The notes beneath the pieces are model-generated. The model had not been told where the DNA came from. It did no database searches and was given only the letters and a program-made list of their open reading frames with translations. The translations under genes and the position numbers were made by a program. A DNA stretch of 64,000 nucleotides from an uncultured Bacteroidota bacterium. Its GTDB lineage: Bacteria > Bacteroidota > Bacteroidia > Flavobacteriales > Flavobacteriaceae. Every line of letters starts with the position of its first letter. Position 1 is the stretch's first letter. Positions 7,522 to 18,212 of the stretch are shown here, piece after piece. The DNA lies in contig CABXCC010000004.1 in NCBI GenBank assembly GCA_902510475.1, positions 28,306 through 92,305 of the forward strand, in the 5' to 3' direction.

Positions 7522-10213
7522 TCAAAATTTATTAATTTTTGAATACAACGGATGTCCTGATACTGATGGAGATGGTATTTCATTTTTAATTTGTCCAATA
7601 GTTTTATTATTAAATCTTTTATTATTTTCAATTTCACCCTTTAGCACCCCATCTTTCATATTTTTTATGGAAATAATCCCAGTCTCAATCTCTTTGTCCT
7701 TATACTTATTCATTATTCCCAATTGGTAAAACATTAATTGTAGATTATAAATTCCATTTTCCTTACTTATATCTTCTATATTTTTTAATCTAAGATTATT
7801 TCTAAACAGTTTCTTCCCTGTTTTATAGTCTATTATTCTAATTATACCATCTACTTCATCTATTCTGTCAATAATCCCTTTTATTTTATATTTTCCCCCA
7901 TCACTTGATATACAACTTTCAAATTTTTTCTCAATTGAAATAATTTTAATCTTCTTTTCTGCCTTTACCCCCCTCTTGTCTAACTCAATCACCCTCTTTA
8001 CATATTTTTTTGCAGTTTCAACAATTATTATATTTTTTCCTTTTACTAAATTCTTTTTATTAATATATCCTTTAAAGGAATCTGTTACTGTTTTTTCTAT
8101 TTTTTTACTTATTTCGTTTAAATCTTTTATAGTAATAATTTTATTTTCAAGAGGTTTGTACAATTTTTCTAAGGTATCATGTATTACATTTCCTAATGTA
8201 TTATGTGCTATTGTCTCCTCTAGTTCATCCTCTCGCATACCGATTATATAGTTTTCAAAAAAATTTTGTTTGGTCAACAACATAAGAAACCAGCATTGAC
8301 GCTGTTATTCCTTTTTCAAATAAACCTGCTATTTTTTTTCTTACTAGTTTCGTTTTTTCATATGACTCTTCTTTTATGATGATTGTCGGAGTTTTGGGAC
8401 TCAATGTAAATTTTTTCAACTCATGAATCTTTTCTACATCCATCTGTCTTATAAATCTACTTATCTCACCTGTGTTCATAGCATCAGGCTCTGTGTTGTA
8501 GCTTAGCCATATATTTTTAGCTCTTTTTATAATTCTATAAAAATGATATGCAAATACAGCATCTTTTTCTTTATATGTCTGTAGTCCATGTGTTTTTTTA
8601 ATTTCAAATGGTATAAAGCTGTTCATTGAATTACCCGCCGGTAATATTCCTTCATTTAATGAAGTTATTATTACATTCTCATAATCTAAAAGCCTAGTTT
8701 CTAGCATTCCCATTATTTGGAGGCCTTTTATTGGTTTTCCGTTAAAAGGGATTGTATTCATTTCTACAATTTCTTTATACATGGCCTTTAAAGACCTTAT
8801 ACTTTTAATGGATTTGTATTGATCTTTAAACAACGATATTTGATTAAATATTTTATATGAACTATGTAATAATTCAATATTCATATCGTCACTTAACGGA
8901 TTCTTTGAATAATAATTCTTAAGGATTTCGATTAAATTTAAACAGGATAAAATACCATGTTCTGCATTGATCCATTTTGAAAATATTATATCATATAATT
9001 CACAATTCTTTACATCTAATCCTATTAAATCATCTTTTGAAATATAAACCATATTCTCTCTTTTCATCAGCATGCAGATATCAATATCTTTATTCATTAC
9101 TGGCTTTATTAGCTCATGAGATAAGATTGAGAAAACATTTTTATAGTAGTATGTTTTTTGTTTTTTTGAATGAATTTGTAATAGAAGACTAAAAAGAGAT
9201 GAAGAGGAAGAATATTTATAAGGGAATCCCATTGTTACATTTACATCTGCTACATTCTTTGGTAAAGAATTAATCATAGGAATTAATAATTTTTCATCAG
9301 ATAAAATAACGGCCGTATTGTTTAACTGACTATTATTCATTTTACTTATAATTTCTCCAACATATTTTACTTGACCAATATTTTTTGGAGTTCCGATTAC
9401 AGAAATACTTTTTTTGTTAGAGTATTCTCTTGAAATAATATGTGCTTTATTATTTTTATGATAGGTCCAATTTTTTAAATAAGAATCAATAAAAAAGTTG
9501 GCGTTATTGTATCCTGACTTTATATGTTCATGATCAATATCCCAGTATATTTCTCCTAATCTATTTTCCAGTATTTCTTGAATAACCTCACATTCTGACT
9601 TACTAAGCGCATTAAATCCAATAAAAATATGTTTTTTGTATTTCTGATTTTCCACATAATGTTGAATTTCTTGACAGGCAATTTTATAAATTAATCCCTG
9701 ATACCCCTTCCTTTTTTTTAATAATATATCTTTGATCCCTTTGTGATAAATTTTAATTTTCTTCCAAAATGATTTATAGTTTTTAATCAGTTCGGTTTCC
9801 TCTTCATAATTTGACCAGTGATTTAAGTCTTTGAGGGCCTCTAAATAATCAAACAATGATTTTGTATCACATAATTCCCTATCGATTTCATTAAAATCCT
9901 TTATTAATGTTTTACCCCAGCTTATAAATTCTTCAAAAGACTCCTTGTTATCTATATTTGTGGTTTCTTCGTAAACTTTATAGAAATCAAATAACAGTTC
10001 AACTTCAGAGACTTTTTCAATCCCTGAAATCAATGACATGAATTCGTCAATATCATAAATGAGGGGAGAAAAAATAGTTTTATTAGAAGCTTTGCTGATT
10101 TCTCTTTTTAGAAATAATCCTGACCTTTTATTCGGAAGTATAAATATATAATCAGAAATTGGATATTTTTTTCTGATGAGATCTTGAATTACATTTTCTA
10201 TAAAGCCATGCAC
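7522..10213 (-). CDS. AddB-like PD-(D/E)XK nuclease (frameshifted)
   Basis: This protein is the likely partner of the AddA-like helicase-nuclease at 12447 in RecBCD/AddAB-type double-strand-break processing. The first part (10213-8255, 652 aa, GTG start) begins with the family signature IFILPNKRSGLFLKREI and is an inactive helicase-like body. The second part (8283-7522) carries the nuclease core with GNVIHDTLEKLY (His motif), IKGIIDRID and IRIIDYKTGKK. They are one gene. At 8257-8263 a T7 run in the coding strand shifts the frame, and removing one T joins TKFF to ENYIIGMRE without loss. The extreme C-terminus ([11 protein letters not shown]) is translated from an inverted copy of ompA sequence, so the native tail seems to be replaced. 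Either the tail or the local assembly is abnormal. Confidence 0.82.
7540..7581 (+). repeat. 42-bp inverted copy of ompA TSP3 sequence
   Basis: These 42 bases are identical to the reverse complement of 10878-10919 inside the ompA-like gene. They read [11 protein letters not shown] on the plus strand, the calcium-binding TSP3 repeat. Identity stops abruptly on both sides. The segment makes up the final codons of addB in antisense. Confidence 0.95.
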
Positions 10214-10224
10214 ACACTAAAAAT

Positions 10225-10257
10225 AAAAAACGCCTCGCATATAGCGAAGCGTTTTTT
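10225..10257 (-). terminator. Rho-independent terminator of the ompA-like gene
   Basis: The arms at 10225-10238 and 10244-10257 pair over 14 positions with one mismatch (AAAAAACGCCTCGC against AAAAAACGCTTCGC) and leave a 5-base loop. They are flanked by A and T runs, so both strands could use it. It lies between the ompA stop and the addB start and separates the two transcription units. Confidence 0.88.
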
Positions 10258-10282
10258 AAATATACTTTAAAGAATTAAAAAC

Positions 10283-11666
10283 CTATTTTACAAATAAGAT
10301 TTCTACTCTTCTATTATTAGATCTTCCAGCGTCATTAACATTTGTATCAATTGGATTGTTTTCGCCAAATCCAACTCCATTTAATCTATCAGAAGAAACT
10401 TCTTTTGAAGACAAATAGTCTACTACAGCATTTGCTCTTCTTTCAGAAAGCTGCTGATTAAATTCCTTTGTGCCTACGCTGTCGGTGTGACCTTCAATGC
10501 TAAAGCTAGCATCAGGATATTTTAATATTATAGAGACGATTGAGTCAAGTACTGGTGGAGTTCCATCAGTAAAAGTTGCAGATCCAAAAGCAAATTGAAT
10601 TCCTCTTGAAAGCTCTGTGATCATTTTCATCTCATCTTCAGATGGACCTTCAGGGCAACCATTATTAGCAACAGTTCCAGGAACCTCAGGACATTCGTCA
10701 TCTTTATCAACTACTGTATCTCCATCTGTGTCAGGCCATGGGCAACCTCTATTTCCCCTTGGTCCCGCAACAGTTGGACAAGCATCTTTTGAATCTTCAA
10801 TTCCGTCACCGTCTGAATCAGGACATCCTCCCATCTCAGCTAATCCAGCAACATTAGGACACCTATCTTTATTATCAGAAATACCATCTCCATCAGTATC
10901 AGGACATCCGTTGTATTCAGCAAGACCAGCTTCCATTGGACAATCATCTTCGCTGTCTTGGATTCCATCGCTATCAGTGTCAGGACAACCGTCGAATTCT
11001 TCTAATCCAGGAACTTCTGGGCAATTATCATGCTCATCATAGATACCATCACCATCAGTGTCTGTTCCGCCAAATTTTACAGAAAACATAGCTGAATATC
11101 TCATCTTACCACCTTCATCGATAAGTGTAGCACCACCCACATTGTCATAATTGTGTTTAGCTTCAGCCATAAATGTTAATCCAAAAACATCATTAAACCA
11201 GTAATTTACTCCGGCAGACATATTTCCCGTTAATCCATCTTGGTAGTCACCAAACCAGGTCCAACCTGGCCCAATCCCGATAAAAGGTTCTAGTTTACCT
11301 ATTGTGAATAAACCAGATAAATCATATTTAAGCATGGCATCAACTGTAAAATAATCATTAGTAGTTCCTTCTAATGCAAGTCCATTCGCGTAGTTACTTA
11401 TGTTATTGAATGAAGCGCCGATACCCAATGAAACATTGTCGCCAACGTATTTTGATAGTGAGAACATAGAAATTGGGGACTTAGCAAGATTCCAGTTTTG
11501 ATCTACATCAAAGAAATCGGGAATTGTAGTGCTTCCGTCAACTTCTAGATCAACGGCATTAGTACCAAAGCTAAATTGCCATTGATTGTTCTTGTCTTGT
11601 GCATTAACGTTTGTTAATCCAAAAATTAACATAACTGTTAAAAAAAAGAGTGTAAATTTTTTTCAT
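10283..11666 (-). CDS. OmpA family protein with TSP3 repeats (frameshift in signal peptide)
   Basis: This outer-membrane protein anchors the membrane to peptidoglycan. It has an N-terminal barrel of about 190 residues, then five thrombospondin type 3 calcium-binding repeats ([45 protein letters not shown], each ending GCP). The C-terminal OmpA domain shows [19 protein letters not shown] and RSNNRRVEI, the peptidoglycan-binding signature. The open frame begins only at 11632 inside the signal peptide. The true ATG is at 11666 (MKKIYTLF...), reached by removing one T from a T8 run (11640-11647), which restores a normal leader ending NVNAQ. It has its own promoter and terminator. The barrel is duplicated in the gene upstream. 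Confidence 0.93.
10878..10919 (-). repeat. ompA partner of the 42-bp inverted repeat
   Basis: This segment is the TSP3-coding part that is duplicated in inverted orientation at 7540-7581. Here it is in its natural context, encoding the end of the second repeat and the start of the third ([14 protein letters not shown]). Confidence 0.95.
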
Positions 11667-11695
11667 AATTTTAAAATTACTTAATAATATTTTTG

Positions 11696-11729
11696 CAAAA
11701 ATATGCAATTAAAAGCTAAAACTACTCAA
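11696..11729 (-). promoter_or_regulatory. Promoter of the ompA-like gene
   Basis: On the minus strand TTG is followed after 23 bp by TATTTTTG, a match to TAnnTTTG, about 30 bp upstream of the corrected start at 11666. Its position supports that start over the one at 11632. Confidence 0.6.
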
Positions 11730-11765
11730 TTTATATGAGAATTTAATGAAATAAAGCCCTAATTT

Positions 11766-12377
11766 TTATTCCGAATCTTGGTCAAATTTGAAAGTCAACA
11801 TAACGGACCATCTCATAGTTCCACCTTCATCCAATAAAATCGAATCTGAAAAATTCTGTTTATATTCAGACATAAATGTCAATCCAAAGGCCTCATTTAA
11901 CCATATATCTAACCCAATAGATCCATTTCCTGTCATGTAAGACTCTTCACTAAAAATTGTCCATCCTGGTCCAACACCAACAAAAGGATGAAAATCCATA
12001 TCCAATAACCTTAATGAGATAAGTTCAGAAAGATCATACTTTACCATTGCATCAACTGAAAAATAATCGTTTGTTACACCTTGTAACTCAAAATTGCTAG
12101 CATAATTACTAATACTGTTAAATGAAGCACTAACTCCAACAGAAAGATTATTGCCAACATATTTAGAAACCATAAACATGGAAACAGGTGATTTTGAAAG
12201 ATTCCAGTTTTGTTTTACATCAAAAAACTCTGTAAATGATGTGTTTGAATCAGCCTGAACGTCAACTGCATTGGATCCAAAGCTAAATTGCCATTTGTAA
12301 TTTTCATCTTGAGAGTTGATATTGAGAACAAATAAAAGAGACAAAATAAAGATAGATAGTTTTATAATTTTTTTCAT
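11766..12377 (-). CDS. Barrel-only paralogue of the OmpA-like protein
   Basis: This 203-residue protein has a signal peptide ending NINSQ. The mature part follows the barrel domain of the adjacent OmpA protein almost residue for residue: YKWQFSFGSNAVDVQ, FFDVKQNWNLSKSPVSMF, TNDYFSVDAMVKYDLS, FVGVGPGWT and LLDEGGTMRWSVMLTFKF. It stops at the end of the barrel, with no TSP3 repeats and no peptidoglycan-binding domain. A tandem duplication followed by loss of the C-terminal half is the simplest origin. Its role is unknown. It would lack the cell-wall tether of its neighbour. It sits between ompA and addA, same strand. Confidence 0.8.
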   Translation of the reverse strand: MKKIIKLSIFILSLLFVLNINSQDENYKWQFSFGSNAVDVQADSNTSFTEFFDVKQNWNLSKSPVSMFMVSKYVGNNLSVGVSASFNSISNYASNFELQGVTNDYFSVDAMVKYDLSELISLRLLDMDFHPFVGVGPGWTIFSEESYMTGNGSIGLDIWLNEAFGLTFMSEYKQNFSDSILLDEGGTMRWSVMLTFKFDQDSE

Positions 12378-12446
12378 AGCATAAATATTTAAAATTAAAT
12401 ATAAGCAAGAAATCTTTTCCTCAAAGAATTTTTAAAGGACATTAGG

Positions 12447-15400
12447 TTATCTGATATTATGAGTAAAATTTAAAAAACATTCAATTTTAATATCTTCTGA
12501 AACGTAAATAATAATTTTTTTTACTGTGTTTAAGCCTATTTTATGAAGTTTAGTCTCATAGTCTTTTAACTGATTTAAATATTTTGATTTTTTTGCTCCG
12601 GTCTTATAATCAATGAGAACTATGTCTTTTTCGTTAAGAAATACCATCCGATCTGGTATAAAACTTTTGCCATTCTTTTCGATTATTTCTTTTTCGTTAA
12701 AACTTTTGTATTTAGGATTATAAAATTCTTTCAGGTCCTTATTTTCGACGATTTTATAAATTATTTCTTTTAGTTTTTCTTTTTTATTAGTCGAAATTTC
12801 ACCTAACTCATAATATTTGTTAAGCACTAGATTTACATTTTTAACGGAGTATATTTCAGACATGATAAGATGAAAAACATTTCCCTTTTCTTGTGCATTG
12901 TCATATTCTTGAATCCACGATTTCACGTGCTTGTTACTGGTTATAATATTTCTTTTAAGCCTTGAGTTATATACGAATTTTTCTTGCTGAATATTTTTTA
13001 CTTGATTATTAAAAGTTGATAAAATACTTTTATCTCCAATTTCAAATATCTTTTTTGATGAATCCCAAATACCTATTTCTTTCAGAAAGCCAATAAACAT
13101 TCCTGAAAATAAATTTAATTTCTCATTTCCTTTTTTGTCAAGATCTTTTTCCGACAAAATATAAAGTTCATTTTTAGCCCTTGTTAAAACTACATAAAGT
13201 AGATTTATATTGTCAATTTCTAGTTTTTTCTTGTAAGTATTATAAAGCTTTTCATCAATAACTTCTAGGTCCTTATTTATGTTGATCAATGGAGATTTAA
13301 TTTCAAATCCAATCTTATTTTTAAAATCAATCCATGCTTTTGGATTAAGATCATTGTGAATGTTAATATTGGCATAAGGATAAATAACGATTGGAAATTC
13401 TAATCCTTTAGATTTATGTATAGTAATTATTTCTACAGCATTAATTTCACTTGGACTGATTATGTTTAGTTTATCTCTTTTTTCTTTATAATGATCCAAA
13501 AACTCTATAAAGCTTGTTTGATTTTTATTTGAATATTCATTCGCAAAATCCAGTAGAAATTGAAGATACGAATTACCACTTTCAGCTAATCTAAAGCAAT
13601 CAATTATGTATTCAATTGCTTCATAGATTGATTTAGTTTTTAATATAGATAGCTCTAAGGAAAAATCATTAATAACCAGTTCTTTTTTAATGCTATCAAA
13701 ACCCCCATTTAAAATTTCGATAAAGAAATCTTCTTTTGCTCTTTTAATTAAGTTTAATTCAAAAAGAGATTTACATAGTCTCATTTTTGAGGAATTGGAT
13801 TCACTAACTGAATATTCAAGAAGATTTATAATCAGGTTCACCGATGGACTAGAAGATAAATTTAAAACCTCTGAAGAGATTATTGGGATTTTATTTTCTG
13901 ATAAATAGTTTCCAATTTCTATTCCTTCTTTCTTCTTTCTGACAATTATACAGATATCACGAAAAGAATAATTTCTCTTAACTGCGTCATTAATGTTTTG
14001 TAAGACTTTTTCTTTGTAATATTCGTTTAATGTTGTTGTTAGGTCACCATCATAAAAATCGATAGTTACTTTACCAGCGGATTCTTTAAAATATTTTTGA
14101 ACAGGAAAATCAAATATTTTGTTAAGCTCACTGTTTTTTGAATACCTATTTTTTATATAACTAAACAGTTTATTATTAAAATTTACTATCTCTTTTGAAC
14201 TTCTATAATTTATATCTAGTTCGACGTTTATTTTATCACAATAAAATGGAGATTTATTTTTTATTAATCTAATGAATTCGTCAACATCTCCTCCTCTCCA
14301 GCTGTATATTGCTTGTTTTGGATCTCCAGCAATTGTTAATGAAGAGTTTTCAGAGGATAAAGAATTTTCTATTAATGGCTTAAGATTTTCCCATTGCATT
14401 TTTGATGTGTCTTGAAATTCATCGATAAAAAAGTGACTATATTTTACACCTAATTTTTCATAGATAAAAGGTGCCGGTTGATTTTTGATTTCATCATTGA
14501 TAATTTTATTGAATTCTGAAATCACAATAAAATTATCATCAACTTTCATTTCTTCAAGCTCTTTTTTTATCAAACTTAAAATTGAAAGAGGTGAAAGATT
14601 ACTAAGAATATTTCCAAATAATTTTAAATCGTAAATATTTTTTTTGCAATCTTTATAAATCTGAAAAAGCTTGTTTCTAATTTTATTAATTCTTAGAATA
14701 TCTTGTTCGCTTGCTTTTGAAGAATGAAGAGTTCCACCATTTAGATTTTCTTCAAGTTGATTTGTATACAACCTTTCATAATTTTCAGCACTAATTTTTT
14801 TAAAGTGATTTGGAAGAGTTTTTCTAATAAAACAATCTTCATTAAGATTATTTTTTTTGATTAGTACTAAAGCTTTTTCTGCCAGTTTAGTGGTTTCTTT
14901 TTTTAAATTTTTTATTGATGATTTTAATATTTTTTTTGAATTTTTGAAATCATCTGAATTAAGTCCTCTAATCAATTCTAGTTGATTGTAGTTGTTTTCA
15001 CTTAGTAAGAATTTGGAAATATTTTGTAGGTCTTTAGTTATATCCCAGCTTTTATCATCATCTGTTTTTTCAAAAGAGAAATCAATTATTTCTGAGAAAT
15101 AAGAATTGTCAATTTCAATTTTTGAAATTAGCTTATCAACAGCCTTTTCAAGTATTTCATTTTGATCGATTTCAACTTCATATTTACTGTCAATCCCCAG
15201 CTCATATGTGAATCCTCTTACAATTTTTTGAGTGAGTTTGTCAATTGTAGAAATTTCAAATGATGCGTAATTTTTAAGTAAATTTTTTAAAATTTTAGAT
15301 GATTTTATAAAAATTTCGTTTTTGCTTAGTCCTGTATCTTTTTTTATTATTTCTGTAACGGCGGGGTCAATTGAAATACAATTAGTATAATTAACTAAGA

Positions 15401-15584
15401 GGTTAATAATTCTGTGTTTCATTTCATTTACAGCTTTATTTGTAAATGTAACAGCCAAAATATTTTTGTAAAGTGAAATGTCATCGCATTTAAGTAAAAG
15501 AACAATGTAATCTTTCACCAAGTTGAAAGTTTTACCTGTCCCTGCAGACGCGTTATAAATTTTAAAATAATTTAATTGACTCAT
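12447..15584 (-). CDS. AddA/RecB-like UvrD-family helicase-nuclease
   Basis: This 1045-residue protein unwinds and trims DNA ends for homologous recombination with the AddB-like protein. It shows Walker A ASAGTGKT (12-19), motif Ia VTFTNKAVNEM, the DExQ-type motif FFIDEFQDTSKMQW, motif III AGDPKQAIYSWRGGD, motif V ITIHKSKGLEFPIVI, motif VI VVLTRAK, and the C-terminal nuclease motif IVLIDYKTGAKK. Both helicase and nuclease sites look intact. No frameshift is seen despite many A/T runs, which contrasts with the broken genes on both sides. It diverges from sodA with 76 bp between the start codons. Confidence 0.93.
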   Translation of the reverse strand: MSQLNYFKIYNASAGTGKTFNLVKDYIVLLLKCDDISLYKNILAVTFTNKAVNEMKHRIINLLVNYTNCISIDPAVTEIIKKDTGLSKNEIFIKSSKILKNLLKNYASFEISTIDKLTQKIVRGFTYELGIDSKYEVEIDQNEILEKAVDKLISKIEIDNSYFSEIIDFSFEKTDDDKSWDITKDLQNISKFLLSENNYNQLELIRGLNSDDFKNSKKILKSSIKNLKKETTKLAEKALVLIKKNNLNEDCFIRKTLPNHFKKISAENYERLYTNQLEENLNGGTLHSSKASEQDILRINKIRNKLFQIYKDCKKNIYDLKLFGNILSNLSPLSILSLIKKELEEMKVDDNFIVISEFNKIINDEIKNQPAPFIYEKLGVKYSHFFIDEFQDTSKMQWENLKPLIENSLSSENSSLTIAGDPKQAIYSWRGGDVDEFIRLIKNKSPFYCDKINVELDINYRSSKEIVNFNNKLFSYIKNRYSKNSELNKIFDFPVQKYFKESAGKVTIDFYDGDLTTTLNEYYKEKVLQNINDAVKRNYSFRDICIIVRKKKEGIEIGNYLSENKIPIISSEVLNLSSSPSVNLIINLLEYSVSESNSSKMRLCKSLFELNLIKRAKEDFFIEILNGGFDSIKKELVINDFSLELSILKTKSIYEAIEYIIDCFRLAESGNSYLQFLLDFANEYSNKNQTSFIEFLDHYKEKRDKLNIISPSEINAVEIITIHKSKGLEFPIVIYPYANINIHNDLNPKAWIDFKNKIGFEIKSPLININKDLEVIDEKLYNTYKKKLEIDNINLLYVVLTRAKNELYILSEKDLDKKGNEKLNLFSGMFIGFLKEIGIWDSSKKIFEIGDKSILSTFNNQVKNIQQEKFVYNSRLKRNIITSNKHVKSWIQEYDNAQEKGNVFHLIMSEIYSVKNVNLVLNKYYELGEISTNKKEKLKEIIYKIVENKDLKEFYNPKYKSFNEKEIIEKNGKSFIPDRMVFLNEKDIVLIDYKTGAKKSKYLNQLKDYETKLHKIGLNTVKKIIIYVSEDIKIECFLNFTHNIR

Positions 15585-15609
15585 GCTTGTTACAAGTTAA
15601 TAATAGTAG

Positions 15610-15640
15610 TTGATTATTAGATACTTTAATTGTAAATTTG
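15610..15640 (+). promoter_or_regulatory. Promoter of sodA
   Basis: TTG (15610-15612), a 20-bp spacer and TAAATTTG (15633-15640) give a complete Bacteroidota housekeeping promoter 20 bp before the ATG at 15661. Confidence 0.72.
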
Positions 15641-15660
15641 ATAAATTAAATTTAATTAAA

Positions 15661-16267
15661 ATGAGCTTTACTTTACCACAATTAGATTACGCTTATGATG
15701 CACTGGAGCCTCATATAGATTCAAGAACCATGGAAATTCACCATTCAAAGCATCATCAGGGATATACAAATAAACTTAATGCGGCTATTGAAGGGACCAA
15801 TCAAGAATCAAAAAAATATTCATCAAATACTTACAGATTTAGATATGAATAATATGGCTTTGAGAAATAATGCTGGAGGCTATTTTAATCATAAGCTATT
15901 TTGGGAGATTATGAATCCTAATAACAAAACCGAAATGTCTAATGACTTGAGCTCAGCAATTGATAACTCGTTTGGTAGTTTTGATAATTTTTGCGCTTCC
16001 TTTTCAAATGCTGCAGCCACAAGATTTGGTTCCGGTTGGGCATGGCTATGTGTAAAAGACGGAAAATTAGAAATATGTTCCACATCTAATCAGGACAATC
16101 CATTAATGCCGTCAATTGGTTGCGGTGGAACTCCAATTTTAGGAATCGATGTTTGGGAGCATGCTTATTATTTAAATTATCAGAACAGAAGACCTGATTA
16201 TGTTAGTGCATTTTTTAATGTGATAAATTGGGGTGTAGTTTCAGAAAAATTTATTCAAGCTAGTTAA
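15661..16267 (+). CDS. sodA: Superoxide dismutase, Mn-type (frameshifted)
   Basis: This enzyme converts superoxide to oxygen and hydrogen peroxide in the cytoplasm. The corrected product is 201 residues, the normal size. An A7 run at 15810-15816 breaks the frame after QESKK, and removing one A gives [18 protein letters not shown] and continues to the stop. Metal ligands are visible: His27 in HHSKHH, His in [10 protein letters not shown], and Asp and His in [13 protein letters not shown] near the second ligand and NQD before it in the C-terminal domain are the pattern of manganese enzymes and not the iron type. The last 4 bp overlap the convergent purF stop. Confidence 0.92.
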
Positions 16268-18159
16268 TAGGCTCTTTTTTTATTTCCTTCAAAAAAATTA
16301 ACAAATGCTGTATTTACCACCCTATTACCGCCAGGTGTTGGATAATCACCTGTGAAATACCAATCTCCTTTTGAAGAGGGGCATGCTTTGTGTAAATTTT
16401 CAATAGACTGAAAAATAATTTTCACATCTCGGTTTTCAATGTGTGAACTTAACAGTTCGGTGATTTTATTTGAAATTTCCTGAGCTGAAAATTGATTATA
16501 AATTTCTTTAACATGATTCACCATTTCATCATCATTTAGGTCAAGTTCCTTTTTACACTTTTTATAAACCTTGTTAATAATAGATTTCAACCCCTTTTCT
16601 TTTAAAAGACTAAGTGCTGCATTGAATGCAATAAGACTTTCTAGGTTGGCCATATCAATACCATAACAATCCGGGTATCTTATTTGTGGAGCAGAAGAAA
16701 CAATGATAATTTTTTTAGGATTTAGCCTATCTAACATTTTTAATATACTTTTTTTCAAGGTAGTTCCTCTAACAATACTGTCGTCAATAATTACGATAGT
16801 ATCAGTTAACTTAACAACTCCATAAGTGATATCATATACATGCTCTACTAAATCATCTCTACTATCATCTTCAGTTATAAATGTTCTAAGCTTAACATCT
16901 TTAACCGCAATTTTTTCAATCCTAGGTCTAACAGAAAGAATATTTGTTATTTTATCCTCGGAGAGATTTTTTTTACTGATTATTTCATTGGTTTTTTTTG
17001 AATTTAAAAATTCTTCAACGCTTTCAATCATCCCGAAAAAAGAGGTTTCAGCAGTATTTGGAATGTATGAAAAGACAGTATTTTTGATATCAAAATTTAT
17101 TTCTTTTAGAATCGCTGGCATGATAAACTTTCCTAAATTTTTTCTTTCCTGATAAATATCTGAATCATTTCCTCTTGAAAAATATATCCTCTCAAAAGAG
17201 CATGATTTATTTTCTTTTTGTTTGATTACAGATTTAATTTTAACAGCTCCATTGCTTTTTACAACAATAGCGTTTCCTGGGGTCAATTCTTTTATTTCAT
17301 CAATATTTAAATTAAATGCGGTTTGAATTGCAGGTCTCTCTGATGCAACCACAACTACTTCATCATTTTTAAAGTAAAAGGCGGGTCTTATCCCGCTGGG
17401 ATCTCTCATCACAAATGAATCGCCGTGGCCTAATAAACCTCCAATTACGTACCCCCCGTCCCATCTTTTTGAAGCTTTTTTAAGAATTTTAAATATGTCT
17501 AATTTTTCTGAAATGATTGAAGAGCATTCTTGTTTAGATAAACCTTCTTTTTTTAATTCTTTATACATTTTTCTCACGGCATCATCTAAAAAATGTCCAA
17601 TTTTTTCCATTATAATTACCGTATCTGTATATTCCTTTGGGTGTTGACCTAATTCAATCAGACTATTAAATAATTCTTTTGAATTTGTCATATTAAAATT
17701 TCCGGCAAGAATCAAGTTTCTGTGTTTCCAGTTATTTTGTCTTAAAAAGGGATGAACGTTTTCAACACTATTACCTCCGAATGTTCCGTACCTAACATGA
17801 CCAAGTAGCGACTCAGCCAAATAAGGAACATTATTTTTTAGTTTACTAATATTATTAGTAAGGGTGGGAGCTAATTTGAGTTCTTTATTTATCCTTTCAT
17901 TTATTTTGCTAAATACATCCTGGATAGGTTGCTTTTCAATGGAGCGAATTCTACTGATAAATCTTTTTCCTGGTTCTACGTCAAGTTTAATACTTGCAAA
18001 CCCAGCTCCATCTTGACCTCTGTTATGCTGTTTTTCCATTAGCAGATACATTTTATTTATTCCATAAAATGCACTACCATATTTTTTCTTATAAAATTCT
18101 AGCGGCTTAAGTAATCTAATGTGTCCTATACCACATTCGTGTTTTATAGCATCACTCAT
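16264..18159 (-). CDS. purF: Amidophosphoribosyltransferase
   Basis: This enzyme catalyses the first step of purine synthesis, making phosphoribosylamine from PRPP and glutamine. The 631-residue length and split features match the long Bacteroidota PurF. The glutaminase Cys9 lies in HECGIGHI, so an 8-residue propeptide must be removed to expose it. [10 protein letters not shown] and [11 protein letters not shown] follow, then the phosphoribosyltransferase PRPP loop [16 protein letters not shown]. The C-terminus carries a long insertion typical of the group. It is the last gene of a minus-strand run purN-rnhA-pfkB-purF, 53 bp after the kinase, so two purine genes share one cluster. Confidence 0.93.
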   Translation of the reverse strand: MSDAIKHECGIGHIRLLKPLEFYKKKYGSAFYGINKMYLLMEKQHNRGQDGAGFASIKLDVEPGKRFISRIRSIEKQPIQDVFSKINERINKELKLAPTLTNNISKLKNNVPYLAESLLGHVRYGTFGGNSVENVHPFLRQNNWKHRNLILAGNFNMTNSKELFNSLIELGQHPKEYTDTVIIMEKIGHFLDDAVRKMYKELKKEGLSKQECSSIISEKLDIFKILKKASKRWDGGYVIGGLLGHGDSFVMRDPSGIRPAFYFKNDEVVVVASERPAIQTAFNLNIDEIKELTPGNAIVVKSNGAVKIKSVIKQKENKSCSFERIYFSRGNDSDIYQERKNLGKFIMPAILKEINFDIKNTVFSYIPNTAETSFFGMIESVEEFLNSKKTNEIISKKNLSEDKITNILSVRPRIEKIAVKDVKLRTFITEDDSRDDLVEHVYDITYGVVKLTDTIVIIDDSIVRGTTLKKSILKMLDRLNPKKIIIVSSAPQIRYPDCYGIDMANLESLIAFNAALSLLKEKGLKSIINKVYKKCKKELDLNDDEMVNHVKEIYNQFSAQEISNKITELLSSHIENRDVKIIFQSIENLHKACPSSKGDWYFTGDYPTPGGNRVVNTAFVNFFEGNKKRAY

Positions 18160-18212
18160 TGTCTAATTGGTAAGCATACAAAAAAACAAAATAAAAATTT
18201 AAAAGTATACAT

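Noticed and set aside
7454..7729. Plus-strand open frame containing [11 protein letters not shown]
   Set aside because: It lies antisense to addB, and the TSP3-like residues come only from the 42-bp inverted copy of ompA. The rest is hydrophobic antisense noise with no signal peptide or family.
10617..11042. Plus-strand open frame rich in Ser, Pro and Gly opposite ompA
   Set aside because: It is the antisense of the TSP3 repeats. Its periodicity comes from the repeats on the coding strand, and it has no start context.
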